This document shows positions 20,073 through 28,004 of a stretch of 64,000 bases of DNA, piece by piece. The position numbers and the translations under genes are program-made. Within the stretch, counting starts at the first letter, position 1. Each line of letters begins with the position of its first letter. Source of the stretch: Pseudarthrobacter oxydans (GTDB lineage: Bacteria > Actinomycetota > Actinomycetes > Actinomycetales > Micrococcaceae); the NCBI RefSeq assembly GCF_034258515.1, contig NZ_CP139438.1, positions 310,001-374,000 on the forward strand. The letters are read 5' to 3'. The notes beneath the pieces were generated by a model, which made no database searches, was not told the DNA's origin, and saw nothing but the letters and a program-made list of their open reading frames with translations.

Positions 20073-20565
20073 TCCTCCCGGCATCACCTGGCAGCGGGTG
20101 TCCCCCAAATATGTCACCGTGAGGGTGGTGCAGTGGGCCCTTGGAAACCTGGCCGCCGTGCTGGTCCTCTCCCTGCCGCTGGTCCTCGTCCTCGCGGAGG
20201 CGTGGGCCTGGCCGCCGCTGTGGCTTGCCGCCACCGTGCCGGCCGCCATGCTGGTGGTGGCCCTCTGGCGGCTCGCGCTCATCCCGCGGCAGGTCCGCGC
20301 CATCGGTTACGCGGAACGGGACGATGACCTCCTGATCCGGACCGGCATCTTCTTCCAGCGGACCATGGCCGTCCCCTACGGCCGGATGCAGTACGTGGAC
20401 ATCGGAGTGGGCCCGGTGGAGCGCTCTCTTGGACTGTGCACGCTCAAGCTCCACACCGCAGCGCCGGGGACCAACGCCCAGATCCCCGGCCTGCCCGCCG
20501 CCGAAGGCGCACGGCTCCGCGAGCAGCTGGCGGCGCGCGGGGAAGCCAGGCTGGCAGGACTGTGA
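20053..20565 (+). CDS. Bacterial PH domain membrane protein (YdbS-like)
   Basis: Protein of 170 residues with two membrane helices (about 26-44 and 51-72) followed by one bacterial PH (DUF304/bPH2) domain: RTGIFFQRTMAVPYGRMQYVDI, then LHTAAPGTNAQIPGL. Start ATG 20053 has GGAAGG upstream. The partner gene immediately downstream is YdbT-like and overlaps by four bases. These pairs are membrane proteins of unresolved function. Confidence 0.82.
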   Translation: MHTGAIDPPGITWQRVSPKYVTVRVVQWALGNLAAVLVLSLPLVLVLAEAWAWPPLWLAATVPAAMLVVALWRLALIPRQVRAIGYAERDDDLLIRTGIFFQRTMAVPYGRMQYVDIGVGPVERSLGLCTLKLHTAAPGTNAQIPGLPAAEGARLREQLAARGEARLAGL

Positions 20566-22142
20566 CGGCAGAGGGACCTCCGCAGTGGCCCGGCGCCCCG
20601 GCCACTGCGGCCGGCAACAACGCCCCTGAACCGCTTTCGGGCACCGCGCCCGACGGCGAATGGCTGCGCGTGCACCCGGCGTCGCCGTTTGTCCGCGGCT
20701 GGGTTGCCCTGGCCGCCATTGGCTTCTTCCTCGGCCGTGACGTCTTTGAACGCGCGCTGCAGGGCCGGCCCGTTGTTGAGGAAGACCTCGCCGGCCGGGC
20801 CCCCTTGCTGCTGGTGGGCGGCGGCGCAGTGCTGCTGGCCTCGGTGCTGGGGTTCATCCTCACCTGGTACTTCACCAAGTACCAGGTGTCCGGCGGCTAC
20901 GTCCGCGTCAATACCGGGTTCCTGTTCCGGCAGCAGCGCCAGGCACGGCTGGACCGGGTCCAGGCCATCGACATCGTTCAGCCGCTGCTGGCCCGGATCT
21001 TCGGCCTGGCAGAACTCAAGTTCGAGGTGGCGGACGCCGGAGAGTCGGCGGTGCGGCTCGCCTACCTGAAGATCGACGACGCCCGGCAGCTGCGTGCCAC
21101 CATCCTCGCCCGGGCGGCCGGTGTCATCACGGGCCCGGACCGCCCCGGCGAGCCCGCCCCCGAGGCGCCGGAATATCCGGTGCTTTCCGTGCCGCCGTCG
21201 CGCCTTGTAGGTTCCCTGCTGCTCAGCGAGCAGAGCTTCTTCGTGGTGCTTGGTGGCATCGTTTCCGTGGTGCTCTCGGCCATCACCGAACACCAGGGGT
21301 TCTACTTTTACCTCATTCCGGCCGCCGTGGGGCTCGCCGCGAGCTACTGGGGACTGTTCAACAAGGGCTACAACTTCAGCGCCGCGATCTCACCGGACGG
21401 CATCCGCCTGCGCTACGGCCTGCTGGACACCCAGGCGCAGACGCTGCCGCCGGGACGCATCCAGGCGTTGAAAATCACCCAGCCGCCGTTATGGCGGCCG
21501 CTCGGCTGGTACCGGATGCAGGTCAACGTGGCCGGTTACGGCATCGTGGAGAACGCCGGCGAGGGCTCGGCCCGGACCACGCTGCTGCCCGTGGGCAGGC
21601 TTGGCGACGTGATGGCCATGCTGGCGCTGGTGCTGCCGGACCCCGGCACCGCGCACCCCGCTGCAGTCTTCGGCGCCGGCCTCACCAGCCTGGATTCCGA
21701 CGGCGGCTTCGTCACCACTCCGCGCAGCGCACGCTGGCTTGCCCCCTTGGGCTGGCGGCGGAACGGTTTCACGGCCACGGACACGGCCCTGCTTCTCCGC
21801 TCCGGCCGCTGGTGGCGCCAGCTGGTGGTGGTTCCGCACCAGCGCACCCAGTCCATGGCCCTGCACCAGGGCCCGCTGGCGCGCCGGTTCGGCGTGGCAG
21901 ACCTGGTGCTGCACACCACGCCCGGTCCCGTTGCGCCCCGGCTCACGCAGGCCGGCACTGCCCAGGCGCTGGCGCTGTTCGATGAACAGTCCGCACGCGC
22001 CCGGCTGGCCAGGAAGCGGCAGACTACGGAACAGTGGCTCCGGCAGGTAGTCCCGGATGCTCCGGCGGGGGAGCCCGGCCCGACAGTGGAACCGGCCGAA
22101 ACCCGGACGCCCCAACAACAGGAAGGCGGGCAGCATGGCTAA
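20562..22142 (+). CDS. Multi-PH-domain membrane protein (YdbT-like)
   Basis: Protein of 526 residues with repeated DUF304/bPH2 domains separated by pairs of membrane helices. PH-domain signatures are seen at VNTGFLFRQQRQARLDRVQAI, at LRYGLLDTQAQTLPPGRIQALK, and a third near LRSGRWWRQLVVVPHQRTQS. The start is GTG 20562, overlapping the previous stop as GTGA; an earlier in-frame ATG lies inside the upstream gene. It forms a pair with the YdbS-like gene. Role unknown. Confidence 0.82.
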   Translation: MTAEGPPQWPGAPATAAGNNAPEPLSGTAPDGEWLRVHPASPFVRGWVALAAIGFFLGRDVFERALQGRPVVEEDLAGRAPLLLVGGGAVLLASVLGFILTWYFTKYQVSGGYVRVNTGFLFRQQRQARLDRVQAIDIVQPLLARIFGLAELKFEVADAGESAVRLAYLKIDDARQLRATILARAAGVITGPDRPGEPAPEAPEYPVLSVPPSRLVGSLLLSEQSFFVVLGGIVSVVLSAITEHQGFYFYLIPAAVGLAASYWGLFNKGYNFSAAISPDGIRLRYGLLDTQAQTLPPGRIQALKITQPPLWRPLGWYRMQVNVAGYGIVENAGEGSARTTLLPVGRLGDVMAMLALVLPDPGTAHPAAVFGAGLTSLDSDGGFVTTPRSARWLAPLGWRRNGFTATDTALLLRSGRWWRQLVVVPHQRTQSMALHQGPLARRFGVADLVLHTTPGPVAPRLTQAGTAQALALFDEQSARARLARKRQTTEQWLRQVVPDAPAGEPGPTVEPAETRTPQQQEGGQHG

Positions 22143-23028
22143 GCCCGGACGCCTCGGCGTCGGAATCATTGGTGCCGGCAAAGTGGGGGCGGTGCTCGGT
22201 GCCGCCCTGCGCGCTGCCGAACATGCCGTCGTCGGGGTCTCAGCTGTCTCCGAGGCGAGCCGTGAACGGGCGGAGGCGCTGCTTCCCGGCGTGCCTGTCC
22301 TGGAGGTCCAGGACATTGTGGAGCGCGCGGAACTCGTCCTCCTGGCCGTGCCCGACGACGCCCTGCCGGGCCTGGTGGACGGGCTGGCAAAGCTCGGCGC
22401 CTGGCAGCCGGGCCAGCTGGTTGCCCACACCTCCGGCCGGTTCGGAGTGGGGGTCCTGCACCCGGTGCGCGCTGCCGGCGCTGTCCCGCTCGCCCTGCAT
22501 CCGGCCATGACGTTCACGGGGATGAGCCTGGACCTGACCCGGCTGCTGGACTGCACGTTCGGAGTGACGGCAGATGCCGCCATGCTCCCCATCGCCCAGG
22601 CGCTGGTGGTGGAGATGGGTGCGGAACCGGTGGCCATCGCCGAGGCGGACCGGACGCTGTACCACGCGGCCCTGGCCCACAGTTCGAACCACCTGGTGAC
22701 CCTCGTGGCCCAGGCATCCGAGCTGCTGCGCTCGGTGGGAGTGGAGCTGCCGGAACGCATGCTCGGCCCGCTCCTGCGGGCCACGCTGGAGAATGCACTG
22801 GCGTCAGGGGAGTCCGCCCTGACCGGGCCGGTAGCCCGCGGCGACGTGGGAACCGTCTCCGCGCACGCGGCCGCGCTGCGGGAGTTCGACGGCGGCGGCC
22901 ACGGCGACGTGCTCGAGGCCTACCTTGCGATGGCCCGGGCCACAGCCCTGCGCGCCGAAGGGCGCGGGCTGCTGAAAGCCGAACAGCTGGAGGGACTCCG
23001 CCAAGCCCTCGAACCGAAGGAGGACTGA
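22135..23028 (+). CDS. DUF2520 / Rossmann-like oxidoreductase-type protein
   Basis: Protein of 297 residues with an N-terminal NAD(P)-binding Rossmann motif [14 protein letters not shown] and a C-terminal all-helical DUF2520 domain ([19 protein letters not shown]). The layout resembles ketopantoate reductase and pyrroline-5-carboxylate reductase. Its constant position before panC suggests a link with pantothenate synthesis, perhaps substituting for panE; this is inference. Start ATG 22135 overlaps the previous gene by 8 bases. Confidence 0.8.
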   Translation: MAKPGRLGVGIIGAGKVGAVLGAALRAAEHAVVGVSAVSEASRERAEALLPGVPVLEVQDIVERAELVLLAVPDDALPGLVDGLAKLGAWQPGQLVAHTSGRFGVGVLHPVRAAGAVPLALHPAMTFTGMSLDLTRLLDCTFGVTADAAMLPIAQALVVEMGAEPVAIAEADRTLYHAALAHSSNHLVTLVAQASELLRSVGVELPERMLGPLLRATLENALASGESALTGPVARGDVGTVSAHAAALREFDGGGHGDVLEAYLAMARATALRAEGRGLLKAEQLEGLRQALEPKED

Positions 23029-23030
23029 AG

Positions 23031-23948
23031 ATGCCCATCAAGCTCGTCACCACGGTGGCAGGCCTCCATGCTGAGGGAGCCCGGCTCCTTGCCTCCAAGC
23101 ACGGAGCCTCACAGGGTCTGGTGCCCACGATGGGTGCGCTGCACCAGGGCCATGCCGCCCTGGCGCGTACCGCCGTCGAACAGAATGACGTGGTGGTGGC
23201 CACGGTCTTCGTCAACCCGCTGCAGTTCGGTGACGCCGTGGACCTGGACCGCTACCCCCGCACCCTGGACGCCGACCTTGCGCTGCTGGAAGCCGAAGGC
23301 GTGGACCTGGTGTTTGCGCCATCAGTCGATGAGGTCTACCCCGGCGGCGAACCGCTGGTGCGCGTGACGTCCGGTCGGCTCGGGGAAAAGTGGGAGGGGG
23401 CGTCCCGGCCGGGGCATTTCGACGGTGCCCTGACCGTGGTGGCCAAACTGCTCCACTACGGGATGCCGGCCGCAGGGCTGCCGGACGGCGGCGCGGCACG
23501 TGCCGGCCTGCCCGCCTACCGTGCCTACTTCGGCCAGAAGGACGCCCAACAGCTGGCGCTGGTCAGGCGCATGGTGGCTGACCTCAATTTTCCGGTGGAG
23601 ATTGTGGGGGTGCCCACGGTGCGCGCCGTGGACGGGCTGGCGCTGTCCAGCCGCAACCGCTTCCTGTCGGACGAGGAGCGGGAGGCGGCGCTGGTGCTTT
23701 TCAGGGCCCTCCGCCTGCTTGAGGAACGGGCGCATGCCCGGCAACCGCTGGATCTGGAGTCCGCCCAGGCGATGGTGGAGTCGCAGCCCCTGGTGGCCTT
23801 GGACTACTTCGACGTTGTGGACCCGGGCACCCTGGAGCCGCTGGCCGAGAACTGCCGGGAGACCCCGTTCCGGGGGGAGGCCCTGGCGCTCATTGCGGCC
23901 AAGGTCGGGCCGGTCCGGCTGATCGACAACGCGCCGCTACATTCCTGA
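23031..23948 (+). CDS. panC: Pantothenate synthetase
   Basis: ATP-dependent condensation of pantoate with beta-alanine. It has 305 residues. The nucleotide-binding motifs [10 protein letters not shown] and FVNPLQFG, the [10 protein letters not shown] segment and [11 protein letters not shown] are all present. It starts two bases after the upstream stop and closes the folE-panC superoperon. In related genomes I recall lysS following soon after; here lysS lies 25.6 kb away. Confidence 0.96.
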   Translation: MPIKLVTTVAGLHAEGARLLASKHGASQGLVPTMGALHQGHAALARTAVEQNDVVVATVFVNPLQFGDAVDLDRYPRTLDADLALLEAEGVDLVFAPSVDEVYPGGEPLVRVTSGRLGEKWEGASRPGHFDGALTVVAKLLHYGMPAAGLPDGGAARAGLPAYRAYFGQKDAQQLALVRRMVADLNFPVEIVGVPTVRAVDGLALSSRNRFLSDEEREAALVLFRALRLLEERAHARQPLDLESAQAMVESQPLVALDYFDVVDPGTLEPLAENCRETPFRGEALALIAAKVGPVRLIDNAPLHS

Positions 23949-23995
23949 CCCGGCGCCCTGGCCGGTACCCCTGCCGTCGCCGGTGCCAGGCCGGC

Positions 23996-24019
23996 GTTGA
24001 TAGGGGGTGTTGATAGGGG
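23996..24019 (+). repeat. 11-bp direct repeat after panC
   Basis: GTTGATAGGGG occurs twice, 13 bases apart (23996-24006 and 24009-24019), just after a GC-rich dyad CGCCGG/CCGGCG (23978-23996). It lies upstream of a -10-like TATGCT at 24053-24058 that could serve the next gene. The repeat may be a regulator site; no protein can be named. Confidence 0.4.
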
Positions 24020-24120
24020 AGCGGAGGCCTGTTGGGCCGGCAACTGATCCGATATGCTCAAATTATTGCCCCGGACCCTGGCATCGGCCCATCACGGCTA
24101 TCCAGGAGGACCAAGTAAAA

Positions 24121-24387
24121 ATGGGCAAAAGTCTCGCTACCCCCATCCGCGGGCTCGTGGACCGGACCCGGTATCCCGCAGCACCTGACGCAAGCCCCCT
24201 TGCAGAGCAGTCGCTGGACATCATCTCGTCCATCCTCGAAGACACTTCGCCCGGGCTGGCGGAAATAAAGCTCCGGCTCCGTCGCTGCCTGGCCGCTTAT
24301 CCGCGGCGCCCGGAGCTGGCGTTGCTCGCCCACCTGATGGAGACATCCAGCCTGGTGAACCCGATGGGCGGCGAAACGCTGCCGTGA
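24121..24387 (+). CDS. Small protein, paralogue of the gene at 25971-26234
   Basis: Protein of 88 residues without a family I can name. The C-terminal half, SPGLAEIKLRLRRCLAAYP then PELALLAHLM, matches the minus-strand gene at 25971-26234 (SPGEELARARLRRCVARHP, PEQALLEQLM), so the two are homologues. The start ATG 24121 has AGGAGG 11 bases upstream. It is soluble and probably helical. It precedes two GAF-ANTAR genes on the same strand, which suggests a shared signalling role. Function unknown. Confidence 0.7.
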   Translation: MGKSLATPIRGLVDRTRYPAAPDASPLAEQSLDIISSILEDTSPGLAEIKLRLRRCLAAYPRRPELALLAHLMETSSLVNPMGGETLP

Positions 24388-24504
24388 TCTTGCGGCTGAA
24401 CTGACCGGCGACGGTGGGTATCCTTAGGTGACCACACCACCGTTCCGGTTCAGCCAGCAGCCAACCCGGCGACAGCGGAATGAATCAGGAAACAGGGGCT
24501 CACC

Positions 24505-25200
24505 ATGGACATTGCACCCGGGCTGGCGGGTGAAGAGGACCTGTGTGGCCCCTATCTGGAGAAACTGCCCGTTACCGGCGCCGCCGTATCCCTTTTCGGC
24601 GGCGCGACAGCTGAATCCCTGATCTGTGCCAGTGACGCTTTGGCTGCAAGGCTTGATGAACTGCAGTTCAGCCTGGGCGAGGGGCCCCGCTGGCGCGCGG
24701 TCCGGACCCGGCTGCCTGTGCTGGTTCCTGACGCACAAGGTGTTCCGCACCCGGAATGGCCGATGTTCCACAGGGCGATTAACGGGACGGACGCGGCTGC
24801 CCTGTTTGTCTTCCCGCTGACTATCGGCGCTGCGGACCTGGGCGTTGTTGAGCTTTATCACTCCGCCGCGGGAACGCTGAACAGGTCCCACCAGGCAACG
24901 GCGGCCACACTTGCCGGCCAGACGTCCTGGTACCTTTTGCGGAAGATCCTGACGATCGGCTCTCCGGACACGGACCCTGCCCTCGATCCACCCCTGATGT
25001 CGCGCCGTGAAATCCACCAGGCAACGGGCATGGTCCTTGCCCAGTCCGGCGCGACCGCGGCGGACTCATTGCTGTTGCTGCGCGCCTACGCGTTCGCCCA
25101 TGACCTCACGCTGAGGGAGACGGCCCAGGCAGTGCTCGAAGGCCGCCTGAAGTTCGAGCCCGGCCATGGCGGCGGTCCTGGTGCCCGGCCCCTGCAGTAA
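24505..25200 (+). CDS. GAF-ANTAR regulator 1
   Basis: Protein of 231 residues. Residues ~20-150 form a GAF-like sensory domain (SLGEGPRWRAVRTRLPVLVPD). The C-terminal ~55 residues are an ANTAR domain (REIHQATGMVLAQSG, then LRAYAFAHDLTLRETAQAVLEG). ANTAR proteins bind paired RNA hairpins and act as antiterminators when activated. No kinase gene adjoins, so the GAF domain itself is the likely input. GGGG lies close to the ATG as a weak RBS. The ligand and RNA target are unknown. Confidence 0.82.
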   Translation: MDIAPGLAGEEDLCGPYLEKLPVTGAAVSLFGGATAESLICASDALAARLDELQFSLGEGPRWRAVRTRLPVLVPDAQGVPHPEWPMFHRAINGTDAAALFVFPLTIGAADLGVVELYHSAAGTLNRSHQATAATLAGQTSWYLLRKILTIGSPDTDPALDPPLMSRREIHQATGMVLAQSGATAADSLLLLRAYAFAHDLTLRETAQAVLEGRLKFEPGHGGGPGARPLQ

Positions 25201-25203
25201 AAT
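25198..25203 (+). promoter_or_regulatory. Candidate -10 box of the second ANTAR gene, overlapping the first gene's stop
   Basis: TAAAAT starts with the stop codon TAA of the upstream gene and ends six bases before ATG 25210. This fits a leaderless transcript independent of the upstream gene. Confidence 0.5.
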
Positions 25204-25209
25204 AGCGAC

Positions 25210-25920
25210 ATGGCAACGACAACCCGCGCTGAGCGCGTCAGTGGGGCGTTCGTGAAGATCGCGGACACACTGGTTGCGGACTATGACGTCCTTGACCTGC
25301 TCCACACCCTGGTCGAGGAATCCGTGGGGCTCCTCGACATCGCGGCGGCGGGCCTGGTCCTGGCCGACCCCAGCGGGGAACTCCAGGTTTTGGCTTCAAC
25401 CAGCGAGGAGAGCCAGTTGGTGGAAGTGCTCCAGTTGCGGGCCGGGGAAGGACCGTGCGTAGAGTGCTACGCAACCGGTAACCCGGTGACCGTTGAGGAC
25501 ATTCAGGTCCTTGACCGGTGGCCCCAATTCAAGGCGGCGGCGCTGTCCCAGGGGTTTCGTTCCGTACACGCCGTTCCCATGCGGATACACGGCCGGACTA
25601 TCGGTGCCATGGGCCTCTTCGGTTCTGCGCCCGGTTCCCTGACTGCGGAGGATTCCGCCATTGGCCAGGCGCTGGCCGACGTCGCCACCATCAGCCTCAT
25701 GCACGAACGCACCATCAGGGAAGCCGTCCTGGTGAACGAGCAGCTGCAGCGTGCGCTCAACAGCCGAATCTTGATTGAGCAGGCCAAGGGAGTCATCGCC
25801 CACACGGCCGGTGTGGACATGAACGAGGCCTTCTCGCTGCTCCGGAACCACGCCCGTGCACATAATGAAGGACTCCACGAGACCGCCAGCCGGATCGTGG
25901 ACCGCAGCCTCACGCTTTAG
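25210..25920 (+). CDS. GAF-ANTAR regulator 2
   Basis: Protein of 236 residues with a well-formed GAF domain (residues ~25-165; DIAAAGLVLADPSGELQVLAST, AGEGPCVECYATGNPV, VHAVPMRIHGRTIGAMGLF) and an ANTAR domain at the C-terminus (LNSRILIEQAKGVIAH, then FSLLRNHARAHNEGLHETASRIV). It is closer to the canonical actinobacterial GAF-ANTAR family than its upstream neighbour. Expected to be a signal-dependent RNA-binding antiterminator. It starts nine bases after the first ANTAR gene and has its own -10-like box. Confidence 0.88.
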   Translation: MATTTRAERVSGAFVKIADTLVADYDVLDLLHTLVEESVGLLDIAAAGLVLADPSGELQVLASTSEESQLVEVLQLRAGEGPCVECYATGNPVTVEDIQVLDRWPQFKAAALSQGFRSVHAVPMRIHGRTIGAMGLFGSAPGSLTAEDSAIGQALADVATISLMHERTIREAVLVNEQLQRALNSRILIEQAKGVIAHTAGVDMNEAFSLLRNHARAHNEGLHETASRIVDRSLTL

Positions 25921-25970
25921 CCGGGCCTGCTAATCCGAATCGTGCCTGCGCCCGGAACGGTGCCTGGCAG

Positions 25971-26234
25971 TCAGAGTGGCAGGTGCCCGCGGTACATGAG
26001 CTGCTCCAGCAGTGCCTGCTCCGGCTCGCCTGGATGCCGTGCGACGCAGCGGCGGAGCCGGGCCCGTGCCAGCTCTTCGCCGGGTGACTTGCCGCAGAGC
26101 ACTTCGTCGATGACTTCCTGGGCCTGCCACCGGAGGGACTCGATGGCAAACTGCCGGATCTCATCCGGCGTGTCAACGGCCATCCAGGAGTCCGGATCCG
26201 AGGGCACGGCTGGGAACATCCGCTCTGCTGACAT
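25971..26234 (-). CDS. Small protein, paralogue of the gene at 24121-24387
   Basis: Protein of 87 residues on the opposite strand, convergent with the second ANTAR gene. Its C-terminal half matches the 24121-24387 protein (SPG, RLRRC, P-PE-ALL-LM). The N-terminal half is acidic and different (DTPDEIRQFAIESLRWQAQEVIDEVL). The ATG at 26234 has AGGAGG five bases upstream. Function unknown; the two homologues enclose the two ANTAR genes. Confidence 0.7.
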   Translation of the reverse strand: MSAERMFPAVPSDPDSWMAVDTPDEIRQFAIESLRWQAQEVIDEVLCGKSPGEELARARLRRCVARHPGEPEQALLEQLMYRGHLPL

Positions 26235-26358
26235 TGGGGCCTCCTTGCACCAACCCGAGGGGGCCGGTCAGGGCCTCCACGGCGTCAAAAAGCATGTTGG
26301 AAAAACACTACAACGGGAAAGACCGGTCTGTCTCCCTCCGCAGTAGACTGAAGATCCT

Positions 26359-26979
26359 ATGAGTCCAGAGGCAGAAGTCCCTCCGACCCCCGTGCCGGCA
26401 CCGGTGGCGTCAACTGAGGGCAATGCAAATTCCGTGGACCGGATCATGGCGGTGGCCTATGAGCTTTTTTCCCAGCGGGGCGTGCGGGATGTTGGCGTCA
26501 ATGAGCTTATTGAACGGTCCGGGGTAGCCAAGGCGACCTTCTACCGGCACTTCCCTTCCAAGGATTCGCTGGTCCTGGCCTTCCTGGAGCAGCGGGACAG
26601 GCAATGGACAGTGGGCGCCATCGTCTCGGAGGCCCGCCGCCGGGGAAGCACGCCCGCCGATCAGCTGCTGGCCATCTTCGACGTGTTTGGCGACTGGTTC
26701 CTCCGGGAGGACTTTGAAGCCTGCTCCTTCATCAACATCCTGCTCGAGATGGGCCCGGCCCATCCACTGGGGCAGGCAAGCATCGACTACCTGGCAAAGA
26801 TCCGCGGGCACGTGCAGGCCTTGGCCGAAGAAGCGGGGCTGCAGCGGCCGGAGGAGTTTGCCCGGTCCTGGCACATCCTCATGAAGGGCTCGATCATCTC
26901 AGCCACCGAAGGGGACATGCAGGCCGCCAAGCGCGCGCAGCAGATGGCCGGCTGGCTGATCCAGCACCACAGGGGCTAG
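26359..26979 (+). CDS. TetR/AcrR family transcriptional regulator
   Basis: Protein of 206 residues. The N-terminal helix-turn-helix is at ~residues 30-75 (IMAVAYELFSQRGVRDVGVNEL, then VAKATFYRHFPSKDSLVLAFL). The C-terminal ligand domain is unspecific. TAGACT at 26344-26349 lies nine bases before the ATG. Its stop overlaps that of the convergent lacI gene in the tetranucleotide CTAG. No obvious target transporter adjoins it, so its regulon is unclear. Confidence 0.85.
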   Translation: MSPEAEVPPTPVPAPVASTEGNANSVDRIMAVAYELFSQRGVRDVGVNELIERSGVAKATFYRHFPSKDSLVLAFLEQRDRQWTVGAIVSEARRRGSTPADQLLAIFDVFGDWFLREDFEACSFINILLEMGPAHPLGQASIDYLAKIRGHVQALAEEAGLQRPEEFARSWHILMKGSIISATEGDMQAAKRAQQMAGWLIQHHRG

Positions 26980-28004
26980 AAGCTGAGCTCCGGCGTCCGG
27001 GGAGCGGAAGTGCTGGACCGCACCACTAACCGGGTCTCCATCAGCTCATCGGCCGGCCCGGCAGTCTCCGCATCATCCTGCACCAGCGCCAGCAGGCGCT
27101 CCACCGCCCGCATTCCCTGGTCACGGGGAAACTGGTCGATGGTGGTCAGGCCGAGGATTTCGCCCATCTCGTGGCCGTCCACGCCAATGACGGACAGCTC
27201 GTCGGGGATCCGCAGCCCGAGGTCGCGGGCCGCCAGCATTGCGCCGAAGGCCATTTCATCGGAGGCGCAGAAGATCGCGGTCGGCCGTTCCTCGGCGTCC
27301 GCCAGCAGGTGCTTTGTCTCCTTGTACGCGCCGTTCGCCGAGTAGTCGGAGATCAGGGACCACGCCTCGTGGACCGGCAGTCCTGCCGCGGCCATGGCTT
27401 CCTCGTATCCGGCGCGGCGGCCGCTGGAGATCTCGAAATTCCTTCCATACTCCTGCTCGCCGCCGAGGTGGGCCACCCGGGAGTGTCCAAGGCTGATCAG
27501 GTGGTTTGTTGCGCGGCGGCCCACCTCCACATCGTCGATCCGGAGGGTGGGAATCCCCGGAAGCGGGCCGCCCACGCCCACCACCGGGATTCCGGCAGCG
27601 AGGATCTGTTCGGTCTCGTGGGCGTTGAGCTGCAGCGAGACTGCCAGGACGCCGTCGAGCCGTTTGCGCAGCAGGAAATCCCCCAGCACCGATTCCCGGT
27701 ACCGGTCGCCCTGGAAGTCGTAAAGGGTGAGATCGTAACCGGCATCCATCAGGGCGGAATTGGCGCCCTCCAGCAGCGTGGCGAAGTACCACCGGTTGAC
27801 GAAGGGCAGCACCACGCCAATGTTGTGGCTGCGGCCGCTCGCCAGGCTTGAGGCGTGGTAGGACATGACGAAGCCAAGCTCGCTGGCTGCCTCGGTCACG
27901 GCCTGCCTGGCCCGGCTTGAAACACTGCCCTTGCCGCTCAACGCACGCGACGCCGTCGCCTGTGAAACCCCCGCCAGACGCGCTACGTCCCTAATTCCTG
28001 CCAC
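26976..28004 (-). CDS. LacI family transcriptional regulator of the maltodextrin locus
   Basis: Protein of about 342 residues. The LacI DNA-binding head is IRDVARLAGVSQATASRALSGKG, followed by a periplasmic-binding-like sugar domain (IGVVLPFVNRWYFATLLEGA; VIGVDGHEMGEILGLTTI). GTG 28004 is chosen because the family normally begins a few residues before IRDVA; GTG 28049 would add 15. It overlaps the 3' end of the glucosidase gene by 22 bases on the same strand, so the two are co-transcribed. Two LacI-type operators lie in the divergent gap at 29.7-29.9 kb and are its likely targets. Confidence 0.88.
   Translation of the reverse strand: MAGIRDVARLAGVSQATASRALSGKGSVSSRARQAVTEAASELGFVMSYHASSLASGRSHNIGVVLPFVNRWYFATLLEGANSALMDAGYDLTLYDFQGDRYRESVLGDFLLRKRLDGVLAVSLQLNAHETEQILAAGIPVVGVGGPLPGIPTLRIDDVEVGRRATNHLISLGHSRVAHLGGEQEYGRNFEISSGRRAGYEEAMAAAGLPVHEAWSLISDYSANGAYKETKHLLADAEERPTAIFCASDEMAFGAMLAARDLGLRIPDELSVIGVDGHEMGEILGLTTIDQFPRDQGMRAVERLLALVQDDAETAGPADELMETRLVVRSSTSAPRTPELSF

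Noticed and set aside
24428..24622. 64-codon frame starting just after TATCCT, ahead of the first ANTAR gene
   Set aside because: It runs into the ANTAR gene in another frame, has no family similarity and no RBS.
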